From contig NC_134529.1 in NCBI RefSeq assembly GCF_027942865.1, positions 21,678,467-21,742,466 of the forward strand: a stretch of 64,000 nucleotides of DNA, in the 5' to 3' direction. The notes beneath the pieces are model-generated. The model was not told where the DNA came from and made no database searches. It saw only the letters and a list, made by a program, of their open reading frames with translations. Positions 13,401-25,636 of the stretch are shown in pieces. Each line of letters starts with the position of its first letter. The first letter of the stretch is position 1. A program made the translations under genes and the position numbers. The DNA comes from Odontesthes bonariensis (taxonomy: Eukaryota; Chordata; Actinopteri; Atheriniformes; Atherinopsidae).

Positions 13401-16400
13401 ATGACGACAACTCTGCATTCCATTCTGAAAACTCCGTTTTCGTCTCTTTCAACCAGTTTACACACAAACGCTAAACGGAGTTTTTAAAAAATCTCCACTT
13501 TTGCCAGAGTTTTTTGTTAGCTTCGTTTTCGGAGGAAAAAACTCTGTTTGTGTATAAACGAAAGGCACAAACGAAGGGAAAGGTCTTCGTTTTTCAAAAT
13601 ACCCGGGTATGTGTAAACAGCACCTTAGAGACCTTAGAGCATAAAATCACAGGGGGATGTATAAAGGTCCAGCAAAAAAAACAAACAGACGCAGATTTGT
13701 TTTTTCGTTTTTAATTGGGAATCATACAAAGCTGCTCTGGCGGAGTCAGAGAATAAGAATTAGGTGGAAATCTAGAAATGAGCATGATAGGTTTCCTTTT
13801 AAGACAGTAAGGAGGGATTTAGAGAGAAAGCCAGATTTAAATAGCAAAACACCAGCCTCATCTAGAAGTTTTGTTTCGAACAACCGTCCTGACACCAGTG
13901 TTACAATGACACAGCAGTACACTATCTTCTTTCATTTTTTTCAGATACTATATAGTTTATTTAATGTCTCAAATGGATCGTTAACATCACACTTACCTGG
14001 GTTTGTGAAGCACGAAGGAAAGAAAAACACATCTGTAAAATCCAGCCCATTTGCCTTTATAGTCGTCTTTGGATGAAAACTCCGGCTCAATTAGCATCTT
14101 GACAACCATTTTGAACGAAGAGGCAATCAAACCCTCCACAAGAGGCCTGCCTGTGGCACAGCGCCAGTTTGTCACAAAGCAGAACATGTTTTCCATCACA
14201 GTACCAACTGTAATTTTTAACTTTCTTTTTATAGTGAGAGGGACTTGTGTGTTGCACTCATTGACAGTTGCCATACCTCTAAACAATTAATTTGTAATGC
14301 AACACAAAAAATTACACGTGGGATCAAACTTTTAGAAAATATCGTGAATTCAATAAAGTGAAAAACCAGTACAGGAATAGAGATAGGCAGCATTTCACAA
14401 GCTTTTAGTGTTAAATGAGGGGTGAAAAGGAGACACCGCTGACATTAGTGCAGGGGAATGTAAAACCTCTCACTTTGATTCCTTTTTTTTTTTGCATCTG
14501 TTGTTTCAAAAGAAACAAAGTCGCATTGAAACAACATCTCAGGGATTTAAAAAGAAAAAAAGAAAAGACAAATTTAAAAATCTGGGACAATGATTAAATG
14601 GAATGTCAGATGGCTCGACTGGTTCTCTCAGTCGCCAAACACATGCTGGAAATGGGAATAATTACAGAACACCTTAGTCCTCAAAGTGAATGTTAGCAAA
14701 TTACAGAAACATTTAGAGAACAAGGGAGCGGATGTCACCAATGGCAACCCATTGCAGAGAGGCAGTTGCATGAGTACAATTTTAACTTCGAAGAAGAGGA
14801 GAAAAGTAATTGGCCATTTTCCCTCATCAGTAACTGGAAGTGTGTATCGTTTAAATGACAAAGCAGCTGGAGGCTTTTACCACTCTTATCTTCTCTACAA
14901 ATAACCTATTCATTTACTTACAGCACTAGGATTCATTTGCAAGTGTGTGTGAGAAAGAAAATGGAGGTTTTACATAAGTTCGAGAAAGCTTATGCTTTAT
15001 GGCGATTGCTTCTATTTTTCCGTCATTCAAAGTTGTTCATACACAATGAAAACAAACAAATTACGAATTCAAAATTCAGTTACTCCTTGCGATGACCTCT
15101 TCCTGTCTCGTTATTACCCATGTAGATGTCCACTCACTGCAGAATGATTTGTGTGTGTATGCCAGGGTTTGGAATGACCACTCCTGCCACCATTGGAGGA
15201 AAAGTCTTCCTGATGTTTTACGGCCTGCTGGGCTGCGCCGCCACCATCCTCTTCTTCAATCTCTTTCTGGAGCGTGTCATCACTGTCATCGCCTTCGTCC
15301 TCAAGTCCTGTCACGAACGGCGGCATAACAAGGCTGTGCTCCCGCAAAATGGACGCCGTCTCTCAGGGGGAGACAGAGCAGGCGGAGCTGGAGTAGGAAA
15401 AGGGGAGGATCTTGCCGGCTGGAAGCCATCAGTCTATTGTGTCATGCTTATTCTAGGAGCGGCAGCTATCCTGGTGTCTTGCTGTGCCTCCCTGATGTAC
15501 TCAGCTGCTGAAGGCTGGGGCTACCTGGACTCACTTTACTTCTGCTTTGTGGCCTTCAGCACCATTGGGTTTGGCGATATGGTGAGCAGCCAGCGAGTCG
15601 TATACGAGGGCCATGCCACGGCTGCCTACCGGCTGGGTAACTTCCTCCTCATCCTGACCGGCGTCTGCTGCATCTACTCCCTCTTCAATGTCATCTCTAT
15701 CGTCATCAAGCAGGTGCTCAACTGGCTGCTGAGGAGGTTGGAAGCCCCTTTCCGCTGCTGCTTTCCCAGGAGAGGTCACCACCCACATCGGCACCCCCGA
15801 CGTAACGTGGTTGTCCCAGGCCACCTCCGTGCCCGTAGGGACCCCTCCATTGAGACAGACGCCATCAACGAGAGCGAAACCGACAATGGGCGCAGGATGT
15901 CTGGGGAGATGATCTCCATGAGGGACTTCTTAGTAGCCAACAAGGTGAGAACTTTGGGGCTGGAGCAGGTTCTGTCTCACACCCTGTGTGACATAATGCC
16001 CATCTAATTGTAATCAGTCAGTGGGGTTACATGGCACTGAAAGGATCGGATAATTGGCTAAATTAAAATAAGAAGGAGTTATTAAGTTCATGTAGACACC
16101 TTAATTGGACAAGAAATTGGATCGGTTCAGATTACTTGCAATCGGATTAAGACTCCGAGATAACTCGGTTGAAAGTCAAATTAAACGTGCTTGTAGACGG
16201 TGAAGCACGAGGTGAATTAGACTTTGCGTTCTGCGCATGCTCGAGATTTGCTCGGGGTCGTGAACCGGAAGTCGGAAGAGACGATATTACTGTTGTCGTC
16301 GCCGCGTCGGAAAGAAACAAACAATGCACCGTTGTGCATCGCGTTTGTGCAATAAGCATGCTCATCACAAACGAAATGTAGAGGGACGTAGCTTCATCTT

Positions 16401-19400
16401 GCTCTTCGTTCGCCATTTTCTCGAATACCTGAGTTTTTGTTGTTGTTGGTGGTGGTGAAGCGGTCAACCGGAAGTGGCTCTATTAGCAATAGTTGAAATG
16501 GGTACAGCGCCACCCATCGTATCGGAGTATGACATGCTTTGTGCCTATGATTCGATTCATTCACCGCCATATATCCAAGGATAATTACCCTTGCTCAAAT
16601 AAGGAGAAACTCTATAATACGCCAATAATCCGATCCTTTCAGTGCCATGTAACCCCACTGAGTGAGGTTAGACCAACGTCTCATCAGTGATCTGTGATAG
16701 CCCGACAAAAATTAATGTGATTTATATTTTGATATACTGTAAGTCTTCTGTCTACACGGGTATTGTTTTATATTTTCTGCAGGCTACATACATATTAGTA
16801 CTAAAAATTCTTTAAATATCAGTGGCTACCCCACTGTTCGAACAAATAATCAAGAGACTGATGAGCTGAGGGAGCAAGTGAATGTCAAAACTCTGTTCCC
16901 TCAGCTAAAGATTACTATAGTAACCTGATCTCACAGAAATACTTGAATAAGTAGGACCTCTTCAACATCACATTACATGTTGAAATGACATGCTCTGAAG
17001 TGAAATACCAGCTCTGCTGTGGTGGCTCCGGTGGACTCAGATTCCCTTTGAACGAATCTTTGACCATTTCACAGAAGCAGCAGTGTCCTCATAACCTCAT
17101 GAAACTCATCATCCTCTCATACAAGTCAGTGGAGCAAAAACGTCTGTAGCTTTTCTTGGTGCAGTTATATAATTGTTGCACACCACGTGCCCTCATCACA
17201 CAGTGCATTCTCGAGGTATCGTGCATATTTTACACGTTTCCGTGAGACCAGTTTGTATTCCAAAATGGATCAGAAACCAAATTACATCTGTTCACATCTG
17301 ATGATCATTCTGGTGAAAGAACTTGACAGTTTACTTGCACAACAGTATTCTTATATTTACCTAATAAAGACCTTACTCTGAGTAATAAACTGCCATGTAA
17401 ACAGCATTTTCTGATCACCTTAACCCAAAAGAGATCATATTCAGAGTATTCAGAGAGCAGAGTATTCTGATCTTAGTCAGATTATGTAGGAATGTATTCA
17501 CTTTAATGGCACCATTATGTCTGACCTGAGGTTTCGTGGCATCATGCAACACACACTTCTGCTTTACAACGCGTGCTCTCAGGTCTTTGGGCCTGTAATG
17601 GGCTTGTTTTCATATATCCGGTGGCTTGTTTCTGTTACAACATCTGCCAACACTGGCTCTGACGGAGTTTGGTCAAGAACAGGTAGACTGATGTGAAAAA
17701 AAACGTTTTACTTGCTTCATGTTTTGGGGAACATAAATACAACAGAGGTTTTAGATGGGTGTAAACACTGCTGATGCATAGGGGGGACATAAGGTGGTTG
17801 AGAGTCATGAACTGAACTATACTCTGTAACATGGAATATGAATGGGTTTGTCTTATCTGCAATGCCTGTACACATCATAATTGGAATGTAGTGGGAATAT
17901 TGCTGTGCATGTACACAGAGGCAGTACTAACCAGAAACTACAAAACTAATTGGCTCGATTCAAAGGAATGTGAATAAAATCTTTACATCGAAGAATAAAG
18001 TTAAAATTAGGATACTGTGGCATTCTGTCATTATAGATCTCTAACTTATCCCTTAAGATGGCCGTAACTAATACTCAAAATATCAGTGTGTGACTGTTTA
18101 AAGCATTTTATTGAAAATTGTATGATTTAACTTTATCATCTCATGTTGATTTTTTCAGTGAGATAGCTCAACGTCTATTGAATGCTCTGACGAAAGGTTT
18201 GGTGACACGATGTTCTGGATCCACGTCTTGGATTTGTAGAGCACTGTTAGCTCATAGCTAATGAGAATTTATTAACACACTTACACTCGTGAGATGGTGA
18301 GAATAGAAAACGTGCCTGCTGAAGTTAAGCATGTTAGCATTAAATTCCTCACTCAGGTAAATATCCACACTTAGAAATAAGTCAAAAACTAGCAGTCTCT
18401 CTCATGCATAAAATTTAGAGGTCAGTCCAGACGGGTTATCTTTAGGAGGAACAGTCAATTATCTGAAAAACAGAAGGTGGCTGCACTTTGTAATCATTAC
18501 AAGGATGCTGGTGAACAATAAAGACATACTAGAAAGGCATTAAAGTCTCTTACGACTCCGCTTCCCATGTAAAAATAAACAGTCTCAGTTAAGCTATTTG
18601 CTTTATTATTCTTTTTTTTGTATATTTATGATTAATAATTTTGAAAGTTTGAATGGGCTGATTGGAGTGTATTCTCTACTACGCTGCTAAACAATGTTTA
18701 AAAAAGACATAAACTGTTGTACAAAGATGTGTTTACACTGAAAAATAACAAGTGAGGAATAAAAAAAGAGTTTATTAGCCTTAAAGGGGACTTTAATCCC
18801 TGATTGTAGGATCATCACCCTGGCCTAGCCTTATTCTTCATATCAAAATGGCATCAAAATTGATTGATACCGTTAGGCTAAATGCATATTGGGTGAGGGC
18901 CTATTCTTCTTCTGAGCGCGGACATTTAAGGCACACTAAGAAGAAAATTTCTCGACAAAAAAAAAAAAAAAAAACACACCCAGACCAAAGTCATTTCTCT
19001 CAGTTAGTATCCAATAGAAATGTGTGGTGGTGCATTTCTCTATAAAAAAATACAAACAAACACCCTCCTATGCTTGTATTTTACATGCTTGTTTTAGATG
19101 CCACACCCACTAAACCCCTAACCCTGCCACATAACCTTACTCTGTTGGATTTGATGTTGGTTGAGTTGAAGTTGAGCGGAGTTGGATGAGATTATGAGAT
19201 TCGCAGCCAGACCTACTTGCTTTTTGGTGATGCCCCGTCCTAATTTTCCTTTTGTGTAGGCATCTTCATTAGACACACTGGAACAGCTTAAAACAAACTG
19301 GTGGCAAAATCTCTATTTGAGCTCTGGGTTATCTTGTTAGAACGCTGTCCCTACAAATCAGTAACCACCTGTTATACCTTTAAGCATTTTGATGGTAAAA

Positions 19401-22400
19401 ATCTTGACCTTATATTATATAAGGGTTACATTTCCCAATCACATAGCGTGCTTCATATCATATCCAGAAGCTGTATTTGTAGCCATCTCTCTCCTTGAAA
19501 TCCTTTGTTGTTGGTGTCTTAGCTTTTACAAGCTCCAAAGCTACTGAATGATCATAGAAATATTAGAGTAATATTAGAAGAACACTACAGGCAGCAGCGC
19601 ATCTCTTTGATTCTCTATGTTCTTCATCAAGTTGCAGCTTGTGACTTTAATCATGAGACATGCTTCACAAGCAGTCTACAGCACGGCATAGAGTTAAGTT
19701 TTTATTGGCTGTCATCTGGATAATTTGCTAGACCTAAGATGAAAGAGATTGAAAAGTTGGACTAAGAGAATAATAATAAAAAAAAAGCAGTCAATTTCTT
19801 CAGTACCATAGTTGATATTTCAGAGCTACAGCCAGGCAGTTGTTACTTGCACAAATGTCAGTCAGATAAAGGCTTTAATGAGTTGAACAAGCCAAATTAA
19901 GATATCCAACAAGTTCAATTAAGATCTTCAACTCATCTGTAACCACAGTCTCTTTGTGCCTTTGCTGGTTTGAAATGAACGATTAACCTGCCAGAAGTTG
20001 CTGATAACATTAGAACCCTACATGACTGCTGTTTACAACAAAGGAAGTCGGGTTAGGCAGACTGACAGCAAATTTGATGGCAAAGGGATGAGATAGACTG
20101 TCTGTATGCGACTCCAAACTGCCAAACTCCCAGTTACTGAGCAGATCAGTTTTTTTGTATAATTCCTACTAATTTATAAGTGAAAAAGGTGCGGCAAAAT
20201 GACGGCCATGCCTGAGTGTTAGGCTGTCCTGTTCTGGCACACATTCTAAAATGAAGCCCATACAGCATTAAACTCTACCTCACAGTCTAGAAGAATAAGA
20301 CAGAGATGAAAAATACAAATTTTCACAGGTTTTAATGACTTCGAATGTTGCAGCTTCACAGATCGACTTCCTGATCAGTGATGATTTGCAGGGAGAATAC
20401 ATTGGCTCCTCTCACCTTTAGAGATGAGTGAGTGTTAAAAAAAACATTACAATGAACTGTTAAACATAAGTTCTTTATGCAGATAAATTACTTCAGGGTC
20501 GTTTCAAATTTACTACGTCGTTAACGTTAATGTTGAGGTAAATCAGCATAACTCCAAATCTATGTCTCTCTGTCACCTAAATGATGAAAGCATAATATTA
20601 GATACAGCTGACTACATGCAAGTGTCCTCAAATATTTCATTTTTTTTTAATGGAAGAATCCAAGGATCCATTTAATTGTAGAGGTCAGATTTGCAGAGGT
20701 AACACCAAAGACTGCTTGCTTTTCAATTTGTATTCAAGGTGCTTATTAACCTTTAACGTAGCTATAAAGATAATTAAAGATACGTAATCAATCTTTGGCA
20801 ACAAAAATGTTATTGATTAAGCTAATTGTTTTGGTTATAACAACACTATTAAGTCTTTAGAAATGCGAGCAGAGCGGTTAATTAAAATGATAATTGCGGT
20901 ACACGTTAATGCCAGCTTGCTACTGTGCTAACAACAGTATTAACACGCTGGTGTTAGGTGGACACTGTGAAGGAATATCTGCTCCAGATGGTTGGTCGTA
21001 GCTTTGGTATGTAAATAAGGACTTTCTCTGAACTCATCCCCTGCCTTATTAAAGATGAAATGCTGTTAAGTCTTCAGAGTAATTACCCAACAAGATGTTT
21101 CATCCCCAGATGTTTCATCCTCGGCCTCTTAGGAGCTGCAACGTGTTTAGATTTCACGTGTGTGCAGAAGTGAACAACGTGCTAACCCTTTTTCCTTCAA
21201 GTAAAGGCCGAAACCTTTATTTACTTAGACTGCTTAGAATATTGGGCCTTTATTAGTGGCAGTTTGTAATTGCTTGATTCTTATTATTTGTATGAGTTGT
21301 CATATTTATTTTCCAAACCGTATTCCTCACAACAAAATCTGAAATGGGGCACATGAACGCGTACAGTTATTTTCCTATGTAAGTCAACTGGAAATTCATA
21401 TATTCTTATGGGAATCTCCATAATCTCCTCCATTTGATGTTTTCCATAATTAGTTTCCTGAAAATTTTTAATTTTTTGTGGGGGATTTCGGAGAGAGAGA
21501 GACCACAATGTGTGCCAGGAAGCTGGATAAAGTATTGGAACGATGAGAAGCTGTGTAACACAGGAAGTGTTCGCTTTGTCATTCACACATCTTTTAACGA
21601 CATCTTTCACCTGAAGAGGAGGTCCATTACTATCAGTGGGAATCGCCCAAATCTCTGACAGATGTGCAACACCCTGCCTTGCATATCACTTGTCTTTCAG
21701 TGTAAGTGGGACATACATGGCGTATTAACTCTTCTGTGTTTAATGCATTCATCGGGTCTTCTGGGTTTTCTTTGGGAAATTAATTTAATCCCCACAACCC
21801 TGATTTGGATTAAGTGTGTATAGAAAATGGATGGATGGAAATTAAATTAATCTACATGCATTTAGCAAGCCTCCAAGATATTCCATAACATTTACATGTG
21901 TGACTTATCATGTTCAACTAAACGCGTCCAGCTGTTATTGAAAATTCTTCCCGAGCAGAGCTTGAACGTCTGAAACAAATTCCACGGCAGTCCTCGTAAC
22001 ATTTAATTTTTGTTTTTACACCATTCCAAATAAACGAACAAATAGATAAATCAAATAAAAAATGTAAATGTCAGGTGGAAAACTGATGATTTTTTTTCCC
22101 CCACACACTCATCTCACTCAAACCATCTCACTCAAAACATTACTTTGCAGACGGGGAAAATGAAAGGAAAAGGTTTCTGACCGAGAGAGGGAAATCTGCT
22201 TTCTCTTAGTCACGCTTGTTCAGGATTTGTCACCTTTGGTTTCACTTTAATCGTCACAACCAAAGCAGAGGACAGATGCCGTCTGTTGAATTCATATCAC
22301 ACCTGTGAGCTCAAGATGCGCCAGCCGGCAACACATTATATCTGTGTTTCAACAGGCTTCACGTGTTGAATGTACATTAGCTGCAAACATTTCCTCATGC

Positions 22401-22580
22401 TGATTTTTTTATGTCTTCCTGCAGGTGAACTTGGCCATTATGCAGAAGCAGCTTTCGGAGATGGCCATTGGGCACCCTCGTCCAGCCGGCTCGAGTTCGC
22501 GCCAGAACGGCTTCTCGGGAGGGGTGGGCGCCCTGGGCATCATGAATAACCGGCTGGCAGAGACTAGCGTGGACAGATAG
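10402..22580 (+). CDS. kcnk13: Two-pore-domain K+ channel, KCNK13 (THIK-1) type
   Basis: Coding exons are 10402-10738, 15166-15944 and 22425-22580; all introns are GT-AG and the frame closes to 423 aa (human KCNK13 is about 408). The product is a plasma-membrane leak K+ channel working as a dimer. Visible parts: M1 about 20-41; extracellular cap with sequon N66-L-S; first pore with filter TIGFG at 111-115, split by intron 1; M2 about 124-150; M3 about 200-223; second pore with TIGFG at 245-249; M4 about 269-295; and a basic His/Arg-rich cytoplasmic tail. The tail ends with the THIK signature (QKQLSEMA, FSGGVGALGIMNNRLAET). KCNK12 shares much of this tail; psmc1 and calm1 next door favour KCNK13. 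The last exon encodes 51 residues behind a 6.5-kb intron that I do not recall in human. Reading on past 15944 would instead add 22 residues and stop. Confidence 0.95.
12869..13624. mobile_element. Inverted-repeat DNA element, PIF/Harbinger-like, in kcnk13 intron 1
   Basis: The two ends form a 37-bp inverted repeat with two mismatches (left end starts GGCGCCGTTTACACATACCC; right end, reverse-complemented, starts GGTGCTGTTTACACATACCC). TTA flanks both sides (12866-12868 and 13625-13627), the 3-bp TWA-type target duplication of PIF/Harbinger elements. The 756-bp body has no full transposase. A short + frame near 13155-13220 (W-T-D-S-E-T-E-L-L-L-H-V-A-L-D-Y-K) looks like the Myb/SANT-like domain of the accessory protein in this superfamily, so it is probably a deletion derivative. 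Confidence 0.75.
16019..16660. mobile_element. Non-autonomous inverted-repeat element in kcnk13 intron 2
   Basis: The termini are 40-bp inverted repeats with a single mismatch; the left one starts CAGTGGGGTTACATGGCACT. AGT directly abuts both ends (16016-16018 and 16661-16663), but no 8-bp duplication is visible, so the superfamily is open: the CAGTG ends suggest hAT, the 3-bp flank does not. The 642-bp body has no transposase-like frame. It sits 75 bp after the exon 2 donor site. Confidence 0.8.
21795..21842 (+). mobile_element. LINE 3' tail remnant (RTE/Rex3-like)
   Basis: The sequence GTGTATAGAAAATGGATGG followed by ATGG-type units is the usual tail of RTE-like LINEs in fish. Only the tail is recognisable and no ORF remains. 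Confidence 0.5.
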
Positions 22581-23000
22581 GGGCAACTGTGTGAAGAGCT
22601 TTTGAAGTTGCAGAACGCAGATGAGAGAGGGTACGAGGCAAGCGCGGACACTGAGGGAGGCCGAACCCCAGCAGCTATGAATCCATCTCAGCCTACTTTC
22701 CTGCCAAGAACACGGCTTCTTGAATGACGCATGATAGTTTACTGGAGTCTCGCATCTGGACCAGAGTGCTGGAATGTTCCCTTATGAATAACCCAGTTTC
22801 CATGGTGATAAAAAAAAAAAAAAGCCTGCCTAGAGCCTTGTATCTAAGCTTCCTCACACCCAACTGCAACTTCCACTTCATCTGCTGTCTTTAACAGTAA
22901 CTCACTATGACTCTGCCGAAGTCCATAATGTATCTGTCACTGTACAGGATATTAATGAGAGAGAAATAGCTTTAATAAAGTGAGTGTTTCGTGGTTTTTG
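22581..23000 (+). other. kcnk13 3' UTR
   Basis: Non-coding sequence after the TAG stop. It runs to an AATAAA at 22974-22979, followed by a GT-rich element (GTGAGTGTTTCGTGG and on), which together mark a likely poly(A) site near 22995. Longer 3' ends cannot be excluded. Confidence 0.7.
22974..22979 (+). promoter_or_regulatory. Polyadenylation signal of kcnk13
   Basis: Canonical AATAAA about 395 bp after the stop codon, with a strong GT-rich downstream element within 30 bp. Confidence 0.75.
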
Positions 23001-25636
23001 TGTGTAAGAGTGGTGACTACATAAATGGACAATGGGATATTCACCGAATGAAAGGGAAGCCAAGTTCAAATCGTTTACCTTCAACGCAAAGCCCATCATC
23101 TTACTGCCATACTTTCCTCAGACGCATGTCAGCCATATTGCCCCTTCTTCAATTCACCCTCTGACTTGGCATTGCTTTCTTTCATTGTCACCACTTGCAC
23201 AAGTCTAGACCACTTAAAGAGCACCTCATTACAAACCTAACAGAGAGTGTCTCCAGCTGAAACGATGTGTACTTTGGGTGTGCAGCTCATTACCGAAGGA
23301 CAAATGCAAACATGAGGATATTTTCCTGTTTTCCAGACGCGCAGGTGGTTGCTATTGACATAGATTGAATGAAACAAGTAAGAGCTCATGATCTGTTTCT
23401 GGCTCAGCGGCGTTTAGTTGATGTTTATCTTGTAGTCTGGATTCCCAGCAAGTGCGGGAAGAAGGGACATGAGGCAGAGAGATGAGATTGTTAATGACAC
23501 TCCCATAGAGGCACTGGCTTGAATCCTACTAGCAGCAGGGGGGCAGGAATACTTGTCGACACTCCATCATGCTTGAAGGAGATGGTATGTGTCCTCACTC
23601 TCTGTCATGCATCTGTGAGGACACTGAAATTGCTGGGGTAAGTATCCTCCAGGCTCCAGCTCTGACGTCACCGCCTGAGTATTTGACTCAAGTGAGGCTG
23701 ATTTCCAGACGACGTGAGTAGACGGACAATTATCTTCTTTTTTTTAACGTTGCAGCGATAAAATGCCAACCTGGCAAAAATGTCAAAAGAAAACGCTGCC
23801 ACATTTCTGTACGAAGCAATGAAGGTTGATTCGTGAGTCATCTGAATACGACAATCATTTGTGGTTTATAACAAACTCACAGGAGGGGGATTCCAGGAGA
23901 TTCATTTATGAAAAAACGTTCCTGTCTTCTTCTGCTTGGAATTGAGCGAACACTGAAAATGACAAAAATATGGCAGTTAGCTGCCGTTAGTGACATAGTG
24001 AGCTGCATCTTTGCAATGTGACATTTATGGCTAGACTTCTCCACTTAATGACTTAACGTCCCTACTGAGAGAAAAAAAAAGCGATAGGAACCTTTTTCTC
24101 TGCATTTTTTCATTTCCTCTTGACAATATTAGTAAGGCTTAACATTGTGTTCAATTATTGACATGTCATGTAATAGTATAATGAGCAAATTTGAAATTAT
24201 AAATAAAACGTATATAATGTACCCGTTTTTTTGCATTACATACCCAAACCAAGTGGCAGAGATTGGTTACGCAGGTTTGCGGCAACAAATATAGTCACTG
24301 GAAAATCAAAGAGTTCGCTGTGCGCAAACAAGAGCTAAGCTGTCCCGGGAGCCACACAATATTTTACCGGATTACTGAGAGCAGAAAAGCAAACCAGAGG
24401 CACCAAACTGCAGCGGCGTTGAGAGTTACAAACCCTGTATAACAACCCTTATTGAAATGATTTGGTCAGTTCATTCCACAAACATTTGGAAAGTGTAGAT
24501 GATGCATAATTTCTTCCTTTTATCCCATTTTCCACCTACGTTTATGGGCAGTGGGGACTGTGATTGGTCTGTCACTGTAATGGATGCCAACAAACAGCCC
24601 GAAACTACTAAATTGATATGTTTATCTCTGAAATAATTGCTGTTACACCTTTGCCAGCGCATAACTATGATATTGGGAAGTGTAAGGACCTACTGGATCC
24701 ATCACATCGTGAAAAATTAAGACGGGAGTCGGAAATATTTGATTTCAAGGGATCAGTCTTCGACGTGAGACTGAATGAGGCCTCCATAGTCCGCGTGGGC
24801 TGTGTCAGCACACACCTCTACCACCAATTTTTGTTTGTCTCTTACTTTATTCTAATCAAGTAAGAGAGTTGAATAGCAGCCAGATGTTGTTAATCAAATG
24901 CACTTGATTATTCAATCATCAACAAGTGTGGCCATATTTATAAAGAAGAAGCAGAAGTTTTGTCAGTTTGCTGGTTTGGAGCATTCAGGTGTGTGTGAAC
25001 ACAATGCCAATGAGGAAAGACATCAGCAGTGATCTTAGAGAAGCAACTGTTGCTTCCCATCAATCTGAGAGGGGTTATAAGGTCATTTCCAAACCATCAG
25101 GAGTCCACCATTCTACAGACAAGTGGAAAACATTCAAGACAGTTGTTAATCTTTAAAGGAGTGGACGTCCCAGCAAGTTCACCCGAATGTCAGACTGTGC
25201 AATGCTCAGAAAAAACTGCAAGAAACCCAAGAGCTACAACTCGGACTCTACGGGACTCAGTTAGCAAAAAAACCCTAAACAAGTATGGCTTTTTCGAAGG
25301 GTTGCCAGGAGAACGCCTATCCTTTTTTAAAAAGAACAGGGAAGCACAGCTTGGATTTGCAAAGCTGCAATGTGGTGGAGGGCTGGTGATTCGGGCTTGT
25401 TTTGCAGCCATGGGACCTGGGCACTTTGCAGTCGACCATGAACTCCTCTGTATAAACAAAACTGTGAAGCCATGTGTCTAACAGCTAAAGCTTGGGTGAA
25501 AAAGTGAGTCGTGAAAAAGTGAGTCATGCAAAAGGACGACGATCGCAAGCCAAGCAGAACATCTGCAACAGTTTGACGAAAAAAAGAAAAGGATATACAA
25601 TGGTCCAGTCAAAGTCCAGACCCTGAGCAGACTTAA

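Noticed and set aside
15945..16007. Open frame continuing past kcnk13 exon 2
   Set aside because: It crosses a good GTGAGA donor, and the conserved channel tail is found in the 22425 exon, so the main product does not use it.
24618..24863. Open frame of 81 codons just before the Tc1 relic
   Set aside because: It looks protein-like (HNYDIGKCKDLLDPSHREKL) but I recognise no family, and no splice partner is seen. It may be part of another mobile element; left uncalled.
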